DNA of 13,358 bases. Origin: CAVYPR01 sp052145775 (lineage in GTDB: Bacteria; Actinomycetota; Acidimicrobiia; Acidimicrobiales; RAAP-2). Positions 1-5,903 of this stretch are shown piece by piece; positions within the stretch are counted from its first letter, which is position 1, and every line of letters begins with the position of its first letter. Position numbers and translations under genes: made by a program. The stretch is from the NCBI GenBank assembly GCA_052145775.1, contig JBKQNY010000160.1:1-13358 (forward strand), given 5' to 3'. The notes beneath the pieces were generated by a model. The model was not told where the DNA came from. It did no database searches and saw only the letters and a list, made by a program, of their open reading frames with translations.

Positions 1-249
1 CGTCCTCCTTCGCCAGCGGGACCACGCTCGCAAGAGCGGACAGGCGGAACGGGCAAGCCTCTTCGAAACCCTCGTCACCCGAGCGAGTCAGGCGTCGACT
101 TGACACGGATTACACGTATAACGCCGGGACCGTGTTGCCGCCAGACTCGCCCCTACCGCCGGCAGCGGGTCAGATCCGCACACTTCCGATCGCCGGTGGG
201 GAGATCAGGCTCCGAGCGCGGGGCGTCGTATCGAGGTAGCGTCCAAGCC

Positions 250-582
250 GTGGCTGTGAGCGGTGACGCGCAGCGGACCTCGATCGAGAAGGTCGAGCGT
301 CGGGCGGCACGGGAGCTGATCGGCGCCTATCACCAGGAGCAGTTACGGGCTCTGTTGGAGCAGGTGCGTGCCGGTTTCGTCCGACTCGACGCAGGCGAAA
401 TCGACGAATGTGAACTCGACAATTTGATTCATCATTACAAGCGATCCGCGGCCAAATTGTGGACGTTCTGCGGGTCGAGCGGGGGCCAGTGGCTACAAGC
501 GGCGCGGATGCTTGCGTACTTGCGCGAGCGTGGTGAGGAACCCGACTGGTGGGAGGTGGGTGCTCCTCGGCGAAGTGGATGA
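250..582 (+). CDS. Small conserved-looking hypothetical protein, about 110 aa
   Basis: I do not recognise a named family with a known function. The protein is soluble, with no signal peptide or membrane segment. Its N-terminal half is rich in charged helix-formers (RAARELIGAYHQEQLRALLE), and its C-terminal half has a distinctive aromatic and Cys-containing patch (LIHHYKRSAAKLWTFCG) ending in a DWWEVG-type motif. Similar small proteins occur, as far as I recall, in actinobacterial genomes. I chose GTG at 250 (alternative GTG at 256) because the reading frame upstream, although open from a TTG at 100, is Arg/Pro-rich and not protein-like. A weak GAGG lies at 233-236, somewhat far from the start. 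It stands alone on the plus strand and converges on the antitoxin gene. The reading frame is well supported; the function is unknown. Confidence 0.6.
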   Translation: MAVSGDAQRTSIEKVERRAARELIGAYHQEQLRALLEQVRAGFVRLDAGEIDECELDNLIHHYKRSAAKLWTFCGSSGGQWLQAARMLAYLRERGEEPDWWEVGAPRRSG

Positions 583-712
583 GTTTCTTCACTCAATGAC
601 ACGCCTCCATCGCCCAGAACCTGTTGCAAGACGTCAAAGGACAACAAGCTTCCTCGGCGATGGCTAGCCACACCGCCGAGCGTGGTCACGTTGCTCGGGA
701 CGTTTGGCCGAT

Positions 713-1021
713 TCAGCTGGCATGCCGAGCGATGTACTCGTCAAGAGCCTCCCGGATGACATCTGCCAGTCGCTTTCCCTGAGCCCTGGCCAACCGTTCC
801 AAAGCGTCACGAGTCGGCTTTGGGACTCGGACGGTGAGGCTGGGCGTACGCCTCCCGGTACCACTGATCGACGGGCGCCCGCGTCGACGGGCCAACGCCC
901 GCTCAGCGATCTCGTCGGCGACCTGCTCGGTGAGCCGACGCCCCTCCTTCAAGCGGACGTCCTCCTTGGAAAGATCGACGTCAGCTCCGACCGGTCCCGG
1001 CTTTATGCGTCGAGTGCTCAC
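713..1021 (-). CDS. Ribbon-helix-helix (CopG/Arc-type) antitoxin
   Basis: This is a 102-aa protein whose C-terminal 43 residues form a ribbon-helix-helix fold: a beta-strand around residues 61-67 (SLTVRVP), then helices PTRDALERLARAQG and LADVIREALDEYIARH. RHH antitoxins dimerise, bind operator DNA and neutralise the partner toxin through the other end of the chain. Here the DNA-binding part is C-terminal, and the charged N-terminal half (residues 15-50) would contact the toxin. The GTG start overlaps the last codon of the intact toxin frame as GTGA (1018-1021), the usual sign of translational coupling. The pair would be transcribed from the promoter near 1260-1294 and probably autorepressed. 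The antitoxin frame is intact although the toxin frame is broken. The family assignment is firm; the exact TA type is not. Confidence 0.8.
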   Translation of the reverse strand: MSTRRIKPGPVGADVDLSKEDVRLKEGRRLTEQVADEIAERALARRRGRPSISGTGRRTPSLTVRVPKPTRDALERLARAQGKRLADVIREALDEYIARHAS

Positions 1022-1259
1022 CGGCTCCTCCTTCGATAATGCGTTGGCATGACGTGAATCACCAGGTAGCAGTCGGACCTTTCGATCGCGACCACCTCAA
1101 ATTCTCGCCCCGCTCGTCCGCTCCGACCCAGGTCAGCACCGTGGCTCCAGTCTCGGGGTCGATGGTGACATCGGCAGGGACCATCGCGATGACGTGGTAG
1201 CCAGATTTCCGACCGACCCGGTGCTTGCGGGACCCACGAGTGAACCGCAGTGGCCTCAC
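1018..1259 (-). pseudogene. Frameshifted small toxin-like protein, partner of the RHH antitoxin
   Basis: The frame from GTG 1259 reads as a small basic protein beginning VRPLRFTRGSRKHRVGR, then a HVIA strand and TWVGADERG. This resembles the small proteins (about 80-95 aa) encoded just upstream of RHH antitoxins in actinobacteria. After DERG the frame goes out of register and ends at 1059 in a non-protein-like tail. The continuation is in another frame: REFEVVAIERSDCYLVIHVMP, ending at the TGA at 1018-1020, which overlaps the antitoxin GTG. The 242-bp span is one base short of 81 codons. Adding one C to the C-run at 1108-1111 (five Gs on the coding strand) restores an uninterrupted 80-aa protein. 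This is either a true inactivating deletion or a sequencing error. Function as a toxin is inferred from position and resemblance. Confidence 0.7.
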
Positions 1260-1294
1260 CTCGTTATTTTGTCTTACACAATATGTTACTGCAA
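1260..1294 (-). promoter_or_regulatory. Candidate leaderless promoter of the toxin-antitoxin pair
   Basis: On the minus strand a TTGCAG (-35, 1294-1289) is followed after 17 nt by CAAAAT (-10, 1271-1266). The GTG start of the toxin lies 6 nt further on, so transcription would begin at the start codon. There is no convincing Shine-Dalgarno sequence. The stretch is clearly AT-rich compared with its surroundings. Confidence 0.45.
1266..1284. promoter_or_regulatory. Candidate operator, imperfect palindrome
   Basis: ATTTTGT, five bases, ACAATAT: 7-bp arms with one mismatch, and a perfect TTGT/ACAA core at 1269-1281. It overlaps the -10 and spacer of the candidate toxin promoter, where an autoregulating RHH antitoxin would be expected to bind. 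This is inference from position and symmetry. Confidence 0.35.
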
Positions 1295-1654
1295 GGCACA
1301 ACTCCCGCGTTCGCAATCTGGTGCTCGGACTCGCGCCAAGCGGGACACAGGGCACTTGAGGGGACGTGTTCGGCCGCCTGGGTCGAACAGCTCTTGTCGA
1401 GACGTGCCCCATAATCGCAGCGAGTCTGCGCGCCACGCACTCGCCCCAACCGCCGGGACTGCGCGCCCGATCATGAGTGTGGACGATGTGGCCAGCCCTC
1501 ATCCAACACTCCGCCGGCGATTCTGGGCAAGGGGACCAGCACTCGTGGTGGATCCGTCAGGAGGGGTCAGGCCATGTCGGCCATACCTAACTGGAGGCAG
1601 CTGCCCTAGGATTGGCAGCAGCGCAGCGGATCGCATGACCAATGGGGGATTCCA
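1295..1654. other. Region without a supported gene
   Basis: The open frames here on both strands are rich in Arg, Pro and Ser and match nothing I recognise. The part beside 1655 contains short inverted repeats (CTGCC at 1601-1605 with GGCAG at 1614-1618), with a possible TAGGAT -10 at 1607-1612 that could serve the downstream hydrolase. It also holds the Shine-Dalgarno GGGGGA just before 1655. Otherwise I see nothing. Confidence 0.4.
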
Positions 1655-2215
1655 ATGACGACGCTGTCTAATCGGCCGAATACCGCGCTGGTTGTCATCG
1701 ACATGCAGAACGCGGTGGTGGCCAGCGCCCACAACCGCGACGACGTGATCGCGAACATCAACACTCTGGTGGACAAGGCTCGAACTGCGGACGTGGCGGT
1801 GATTTGGGTGCAGCACTCCGACGACCACCTCCAGCGGGAGTCCGAGGATTGGCAGTACGTGGCGGAGTTGGTCCGCCTCGAATCGGAGCCGCTCGTGCAC
1901 AAGAGATACGGCGACTCGTTCGAGGACACCGATCTCGAGACACGGCTCGCCGAGAGAGGAGTGGGTCGGCTGGTCGTCACCGGCGCACAGACCGACGCGT
2001 GTATCCGGTCGACCATCCACGGAGGCTTTGTTCGCGGTTATGACGTGACGCTGGTCGGTGACGCACATACGACGGAAGACCTGAGCGAATATGGCGCGCC
2101 GCCCCCAAGCAAGGTGATCGCCCACACCAACCTGTACTGGGACGAACAGCGAGCGCCGGGACGGAGCGGCAGAACCGTCGGCACTGCGGAAGTGAGCTTC
2201 ACAACCACGATGTAA
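1655..2215 (+). CDS. Isochorismatase-family cysteine hydrolase
   Basis: This 186-aa protein has the isochorismatase-like alpha/beta fold and its full catalytic triad: Asp16 in VVIDMQN, Lys83 in VHKRYGDSF, and Cys116 in TDACIRSTIHGG, where the usual cis-peptide precedes the nucleophile. Members hydrolyse isochorismate, nicotinamide, N-carbamoyl compounds, biuret or related amides; the substrate cannot be read from the sequence. The length is normal for the family. The GAPPPSKVIAHTN stretch near residues 147-159 is the usual C-terminal helix region with the conserved HTN, and the last 25 or so residues are an unstructured tail. The ATG start is preceded by GGGGGA at a good distance. No cytoplasmic partner gene is adjacent, so it is probably a single-gene unit. 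Annotation as a generic cysteine hydrolase is safe; nothing more specific is supported. Confidence 0.9.
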   Translation: MTTLSNRPNTALVVIDMQNAVVASAHNRDDVIANINTLVDKARTADVAVIWVQHSDDHLQRESEDWQYVAELVRLESEPLVHKRYGDSFEDTDLETRLAERGVGRLVVTGAQTDACIRSTIHGGFVRGYDVTLVGDAHTTEDLSEYGAPPPSKVIAHTNLYWDEQRAPGRSGRTVGTAEVSFTTTM

Positions 2216-2222
2216 GCGGTGG

Positions 2223-2239
2223 GCCGGGGCCCGCCCGGC
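2223..2239 (+). terminator. Weak GC-rich hairpin after the hydrolase gene
   Basis: GCCGGG, five bases, CCCGGC begins 8 nt after the TAA stop at 2213-2215. The stem is only 6 bp and there is no run of Ts, so a role in termination is uncertain. Confidence 0.25.
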
Positions 2240-2474
2240 GCCGCCTGATTGGCAGGGTGCCCCATATCGCTCAGCGCCCGCCCACGGCCAACACGCCCCC
2301 GCTTCCGGGTGGTGGGCACTGCCCCCCGGTGGCCTCCCCGGCCAGTGTTACCGCTCACGCGCTCTGGGCAGCTCCAGGTGGAAGTCAATCCCGTGTCCTT
2401 GATCACGCATTGTCGTCAGGTGTATTGCCGGGCGCGAGACTGGCGCCGGCCTACGGCGCTGGAATTGCCTGCGC

Positions 2475-2486
2475 TACATTCACGAT
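2475..2486 (+). promoter_or_regulatory. Candidate -10 element giving a leaderless methyltransferase mRNA
   Basis: TACATT at 2475-2480 fits the actinobacterial TANNNT -10 and lies exactly 6 nt before the GTG at 2487. No clear -35 is seen, and no Shine-Dalgarno precedes the GTG. Confidence 0.45.
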
Positions 2487-3065
2487 GTGAACCAAAGTCA
2501 TGTTGAGCTCTGTTCAAGCGCCGAATGGGCCGAGGCGATTGAACGATGGATCATTCCGTGGGTTCTGGATGGCGTGAACCTAGGGGACGACGTACTCGAA
2601 GTCGGACCGGGACCCGGACTCACGACGGACATTCTCAGGCAGACGACCACTCGGCTCACGGCGGTCGAGATCCATCCAGAACTCGCCGCCTCCCTTGGTG
2701 AGCGCCTCGGTGGCACCAATGTTGACGTGATATGCGCTGATGCTACGGCGACGGACCTGTCCAGCGATCGATTCAGCGGAGCGGTGTGCCTGACGATGCT
2801 TCATCACGTCCCTAGGACCGATCTCCAAGACGCACTGTTTTCGGAACTCCACAGATTGCTTCGCCCTGGTGGAATCCTGGCTGGACAGGACAGCCTCGCC
2901 TCTGACGAACTTCGGGAACTTCACGTTGGCGACATTTACGTACCCGTTGGCCCCGATGGTCTGGCGAGACGACTCGAGAATGCCGGATTCATCGAAGTTG
3001 ACGTTGCGACCAACGAATACGCAGTTCGGTTTCGCGCGCGCAAGGGTGGAGATGAAAGGACTTGA
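2487..3065 (+). CDS. Class I SAM-dependent methyltransferase
   Basis: This 192-aa protein has a Rossmann-type methyltransferase fold. Motif I is VLEVGPGPG at residues 36-44, the acidic ribose-binding residue is Glu61 in TAVEIHP, and an ICADAT segment follows as motif III. The LTMLHHV and LLRPGGILAG segments are the usual motifs IV-V region. The N-terminus (CSSAEWAEAIERWIIPWVL) is shared with a common group of small actinobacterial methyltransferases. The acceptor substrate is unknown. The GTG start is chosen because a TACATT -10 lies 6 nt upstream; the overlapping ATG at 2485 runs straight into a stop. Codon use is less GC-rich than in the genes after 3.7 kb (several ATT, GAA, TTT codons). 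The first MmcQ/YjbR gene follows 59 nt later and may be co-transcribed. Confidence 0.85.
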   Translation: MNQSHVELCSSAEWAEAIERWIIPWVLDGVNLGDDVLEVGPGPGLTTDILRQTTTRLTAVEIHPELAASLGERLGGTNVDVICADATATDLSSDRFSGAVCLTMLHHVPRTDLQDALFSELHRLLRPGGILAGQDSLASDELRELHVGDIYVPVGPDGLARRLENAGFIEVDVATNEYAVRFRARKGGDERT

Positions 3066-3124
3066 GCCTGAGGGCGGGCCGACCGACCTCGAGCGACGGC
3101 CCACTCTGCAGCTGGACGGGTGAC

Positions 3125-3517
3125 ATGCCGTCAAACATGGAGCGCCTGGAGCGGATCGTCAGCCGCCTGCCCGAGACCACTCGGATTGATATCGAGGCGT
3201 GGGGCGGGGAGCCGACCTTTCGAGTCGCCGGCAAGAACTTCGTCTTTGCCAGTCCTGAGGGCACCGCCATCAGCGTAAAACTTCCCAAGGACGAGGCCGC
3301 TGCCGTTGTCGCAACGGACCCGCTTGCTTCACCCACCGGGTATGGCTTGGGCCGCCACGGTTGGGTCTCGATCACGCTCGAGAAGCGACCCAGCAAGGAG
3401 CGCTGGCGAGAGGTCGAAGAGTGGATCCGGACGTCGTACTCCTTGATCGCTCCCAGAAGACTGGCCAGGCAGGTCGTCGATCACGACACCCCGCCCTCGT
3501 CCTCGCCACCGGACTAG
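3125..3517 (+). CDS. MmcQ/YjbR family protein (first of two)
   Basis: This 130-aa protein has the CyaY-like fold of the MmcQ/YjbR (DUF419) family: an N-terminal helix (RLERIVSRLPET), the strand TFRVAGKNFVFAS, a SVKLPKDEAAAVVA stretch, then GRHGWVSITLE and the C-terminal helix REVEEWIRTSYSLIAPRRLA. Some family members bind DNA in vitro, but a cellular role is not established. The last 15 or so residues are a Ser/Pro-rich tail. I chose the ATG at 3125; an internal ATG at 3137 is possible, and the frame is open back to a TTG at 3062, but that segment does not look like protein. A second, clearly different member of the same family is at 9535. No strong ribosome binding site is seen. Confidence 0.8.
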   Translation: MPSNMERLERIVSRLPETTRIDIEAWGGEPTFRVAGKNFVFASPEGTAISVKLPKDEAAAVVATDPLASPTGYGLGRHGWVSITLEKRPSKERWREVEEWIRTSYSLIAPRRLARQVVDHDTPPSSSPPD

Positions 3518-3735
3518 CGAGCGCCCCTCGGACGGCCCGCCCCCGTGGACGGGTAGCCACGTGACAACCGGGGACGGAGGTCGCCAAGGGCGTCTCCGAC
3601 CGGGTCACGTTCGCCCCCTGGCGGCGGCACCCCTACCTTCGGCACTGGGCGTGAAATCTGACCACGCAGCCGAGCAATCTGGGACACTTCGAACCTCGCG
3701 CTTTGTGAACCGGTCTGACCTCAACAGGGCGCGCG

Positions 3736-4614
3736 CTACCCGAGTTGCAAGAGGTGGAAGCGCACCCCTTGGTCGTCAGCGCAATTGTCTGCGGCGAGGC
3801 CATAGGGGCGCCGCTCGACCGCCCCCGCCTCGCCCCCGAGCGCTCGGACCGCTTCGACCGCCGCGGCGAGCTCGTCGACCCGGAAGGCGAGCACGGCCCC
3901 GTGGTGCCCGCCCGCCCAGAGGCCCGCCATCGGCGTCACCCCGGCGATCTGGCGGCCAGCATTGCTTGAGCCGGGCGAGAACGTCCAGCCGAGTAGGCCG
4001 CCGTAGAAGGTCTCAGCCTCGGCGAGCCGCGGCACGCCCAGGGTGATGTAGGCGACGTCACCGTGCCGGCGACCGTTGGTGAGGTCGATGCCGTGGTCGA
4101 CCGGGTTGTCGTCGAGCTGGTGGAGGAAGAAGACGAGGCCCTGGTTGTCCGTGCAGGCGGCCTCGAGTCCGTAGGGGCGCGCCACCGGGTCGTCTGCCTC
4201 TCCGCCGAGAGCCCGCACACGCTCCACCGACTCGGCGATTTCCGCTACGCGGTAGCCCAGCACCGGACCGCGCTCGGTCGCCCGCCCCGGCCGGACGCCG
4301 TCCCACAGGCCGACCTGCGGCGTGACCTGGTCACCCTGCTCCCGGCCGAGGCGCCCGGGGGAGAACGACCACCCGAGGAGGCGGGCGTAGAAGCGCTCTG
4401 CCCGCCCCACGTCGGGGACGGCGAGGCTGATGTAAGAGACGTCTCCCGGCCGGAGGCCGTTGCGGGAGATCGTGCTGGTGTCCATGTCGGTTCCTTTCTC
4501 GGGTGGAAGGGCGGAGAGTGATCGGACCACGCGATCGCGTAGCGACGCCGCGAAGCCGGGGCTTGGGGGGATGGGCAGGTCAGGGCCCCGAAGGATGTCG
4601 AGCGGGTCAGCCAT
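3736..4614 (-). CDS. Tandem VOC (glyoxalase-like) protein with sigma-linked N-terminal segment
   Basis: This 292-aa protein has three parts. Residues 1-43 start MADPLDILRGPDLP and contain GFAASLRDRVVRSL, a segment that in actinobacteria tends to begin genes directly downstream of ECF sigma factors. Residues about 58-167 and 185-292 are two similar VOC domains, sharing GDVxYIxLxVP, FYxxLLGW, RALGGEA and PYGLxA, so they arose by internal duplication. VOC proteins include glyoxalases, dioxygenases and antibiotic-binding proteins; the substrate here is unknown. The ATG at 4614 overlaps the sigma factor stop by 8 nt and has AAAGGA 9 nt upstream, so the two genes are translationally coupled. A second in-frame ATG at 4485 (residue 44), just before the VOC part, has an equally good AAAGGAA. 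It could yield a separate VOC-only protein or mark an old gene junction. Confidence 0.82.
   Translation of the reverse strand: MADPLDILRGPDLPIPPSPGFAASLRDRVVRSLSALPPEKGTDMDTSTISRNGLRPGDVSYISLAVPDVGRAERFYARLLGWSFSPGRLGREQGDQVTPQVGLWDGVRPGRATERGPVLGYRVAEIAESVERVRALGGEADDPVARPYGLEAACTDNQGLVFFLHQLDDNPVDHGIDLTNGRRHGDVAYITLGVPRLAEAETFYGGLLGWTFSPGSSNAGRQIAGVTPMAGLWAGGHHGAVLAFRVDELAAAVEAVRALGGEAGAVERRPYGLAADNCADDQGVRFHLLQLG
4491..4497 (-). promoter_or_regulatory. Internal ribosome binding site before an in-frame ATG
   Basis: AAAGGAA lies 5 nt before the ATG at 4485, inside the tandem-VOC gene. The surrounding GAAAGGAACCGAC closely matches GAAAGGACCGAC before the first start at 4614. It offers an alternative start that would remove the 43-residue leader segment. 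Confidence 0.45.
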
Positions 4615-5131
4615 CACCGTCGGTCCTTTCGTAGGCGGCGCGGAAGGCCCGGCGCGCCCGGACCAGCAGCGCCTCGGTCGCGTCGAGGCTCCGCCCAAGG
4701 GCCGTCGCCGTCTCGGGGACTGAGAGGCCGTCGAGGTAGCGAAGGCTGAGGGCCGCACGGTGCTGAGGGGCGAGCTCCTCCAACACCGCGGTGGCGCGGA
4801 GCATCTCAAGCTCGCGGTCCCACGGGTCGTCGACCAGGGTGCTCTCCGCCGAGATCGCGCGCAGGCGGCGCTGCTCCCTTTCGGCGCGCCGCCAGTGGTC
4901 CACGAGCTTGTGGCGGGCGACGCCGATCAGCCAGGGCGTTGAGACCTCCACGGCCGAGGGTCGGCGAACCGCGGCGGCGGCGGCGAGGAAGGTGTCCGCC
5001 GTAAGGTCCTCCGCCGTCGCGGCGTCCCCGCAGCGGCGGACGAAGTAGCCGTAGACGTGGGGGAGGGCCTCGGCGTAGAGGGAGAGCAGAGCGGCACCTC
5101 GGTCCGGCAGGGCCACAGGCGCGTCACTCAC
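4607..5131 (-). CDS. ECF-type RNA polymerase sigma factor
   Basis: This 174-aa protein shows both core sigma-70 regions. Region 2 spans about residues 24-82 (HVYGYFVRRCGDAATAEDLT, then STPWLIGVARHKLVDHWRR) and includes core-polymerase binding and -10 recognition. Region 4 spans about 116-168 (LEELAPQHRAALSLRYLDG, then the helix-turn-helix VPETATALGRSLDATEALL) and recognises the -35. Region 3 is absent, as in ECF factors. I chose GTG 5131 because a GATAAT -10 sits exactly 6 nt upstream, predicting a leaderless message; an upstream GTG at 5155 would add 8 residues. No anti-sigma gene is adjacent. Instead the stop overlaps the tandem-VOC gene, whose N-terminal segment may take part in control. 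The regulon is unknown. Confidence 0.88.
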   Translation of the reverse strand: MSDAPVALPDRGAALLSLYAEALPHVYGYFVRRCGDAATAEDLTADTFLAAAAAVRRPSAVEVSTPWLIGVARHKLVDHWRRAEREQRRLRAISAESTLVDDPWDRELEMLRATAVLEELAPQHRAALSLRYLDGLSVPETATALGRSLDATEALLVRARRAFRAAYERTDGDG

Positions 5132-5143
5132 ACCCGTATTATC
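5132..5143 (-). promoter_or_regulatory. Candidate -10 of a leaderless sigma factor message
   Basis: GATAAT (5143-5138 on the minus strand) lies 6 nt before GTG 5131. The -35 position has only a weak GTCGGA, so a sigma factor other than the housekeeping one, or an activator, could be involved. It lies inside the frame if GTG 5155 were the start, which argues for 5131. Confidence 0.45.
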
Positions 5144-5166
5144 GACGGGACTCACTATTTTCCGAC

Positions 5167-5189
5167 GGACCGATCCGGGGGATCGGTCC
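5167..5189. repeat. Perfect 9-bp inverted repeat upstream of the sigma factor gene
   Basis: GGACCGATC, five bases, GATCGGTCC. It is 36-58 bp upstream of the predicted transcription start at 5131, a usual place for an activator or repressor site. No T-run follows on either strand, so a terminator is less likely. Confidence 0.4.
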
Positions 5190-5376
5190 TCTGTCCTCTC
5201 GCCGGCGGTGGTGGTGCCTTGGATTCCTCAGTCCCAGCCCGGCTGAAGTGTCACCTACCACCGAGCGCGAGTCGGGGCGGGACTGCCTCGCAACGCCGGC
5301 TCAGCGACACGTACTCGTCAAGGACTCGGACAGGTGCTTGCAATCTCGCGCTCCCTTGGATCGTCACTTGACGGTC

Positions 5377-5388
5377 CATAATGATCGG
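5377..5388 (+). promoter_or_regulatory. Candidate -10 of a leaderless small membrane protein message
   Basis: CATAAT at 5377-5382 lies 6 nt before the ATG at 5389. A TTGGAT at 5356-5361 (15-nt spacing) is a possible, slightly close -35. There is no Shine-Dalgarno sequence. Confidence 0.4.
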
Positions 5389-5676
5389 ATGAAGCTGCGT
5401 CACAGTTGCGCTCGTATCAGCATTGTGGTCGCAATGGTCTGGGCGATCGTTCTGATCCCCGGCGCGATCATCGATCGGCATGTCACGTTCTCGGGGACGA
5501 CTCTAGAAGTGCTCCTGATGGTGTTTGCTGGATCCGCAATCGGCTGGGTGGGCGGCACGATCGCCCGTGCCCGCGGGGGCTCAACGACTTCAAGCTGTTC
5601 GACACCCTTGGCGCCGTTCGTTGTCCCATGGTATCTGGCACCGATCGACGAACGCGGGCTCATTGCCACCTCATAG
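5389..5676 (+). CDS. Small membrane protein, two predicted helices
   Basis: This 95-aa protein has a short basic N-terminus (MKLRHSCAR), one hydrophobic stretch at about residues 10-28 (ISIVVAMVWAIVLIPGAII) and a second at about 37-59 (containing LEVLLMVFAGSAIGWVGG), followed by RAR and a soluble tail. It is probably an integral membrane protein; I do not recognise a family. The ATG is supported by a CATAAT -10 six bases upstream. The tail after residue 62 is low in recognisable features and another frame is also open there, so the original C-terminus may have been changed. Its 3' end overlaps the transposase remnant on the other strand by 6 bp. It is less GC-rich than its neighbours. Confidence 0.5.
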   Translation: MKLRHSCARISIVVAMVWAIVLIPGAIIDRHVTFSGTTLEVLLMVFAGSAIGWVGGTIARARGGSTTSSCSTPLAPFVVPWYLAPIDERGLIATS

Positions 5677-5823
5677 TGCTACGCATTCATCCAATTGATC
5701 AGTGATCCGGCACCGAAGTGCCAACGCCTGCGCACTCTTGGGACGCCCCGCCCAACGCTCGAGCGTCTCGCGCTCTTCGTCGGTGAGTACGACCTCCACC
5801 GTCGGCCTGCCCCGTTTCGCCAT
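5671..5823 (-). pseudogene. N-terminal remnant of an IS630-type transposase
   Basis: This 50-aa frame starts with ATG 5823 after a strong GGGAGG ribosome binding site. It reads MAKRGRPTVEVVLTDEERET, then LERWAGRPKSAQALALRCRI. This is the typical start of IS630-family transposases, leading into the first helix-turn-helix. After Arg-Cys-Arg-Ile the family resemblance stops, and 10 unrelated residues follow before a TGA at 5671. The rest of the transposase, including the DDE catalytic domain, is missing, so the element was truncated by recombination or deletion near position 5703. I could not identify terminal inverted repeats or a TA target duplication. The remnant cannot transpose by itself. 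Confidence 0.65.
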
Positions 5824-5903
5824 GACTGCCTCCCATCGTCGCTGATGGAAGGGACAACGCGCGCCAGGGAACCGAAATCCCTATTTGTAGGAGAAACGTC
5901 GAC

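Noticed and set aside
25..38. CGCTC-GCAA-GAGCG hairpin at the left edge
   Set aside because: The stem is only 5 bp, there is no T-run, and the upstream gene is outside the window, so a terminator call is not supported.
100..122. TTGACA followed by TATAAC, resembling a promoter for the first gene
   Set aside because: The spacing is only 11 nt and the next supported start is more than 120 nt away.
2249..2490. Open frames between the hydrolase and the methyltransferase
   Set aside because: They are Pro/Arg/Ala-rich without recognisable motifs, and run into the methyltransferase promoter.
3518..3735. Possible small gene or terminator between the convergent first MmcQ gene and the tandem-VOC gene
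   Set aside because: No protein-like frame, and no stem followed by a T-run was found.
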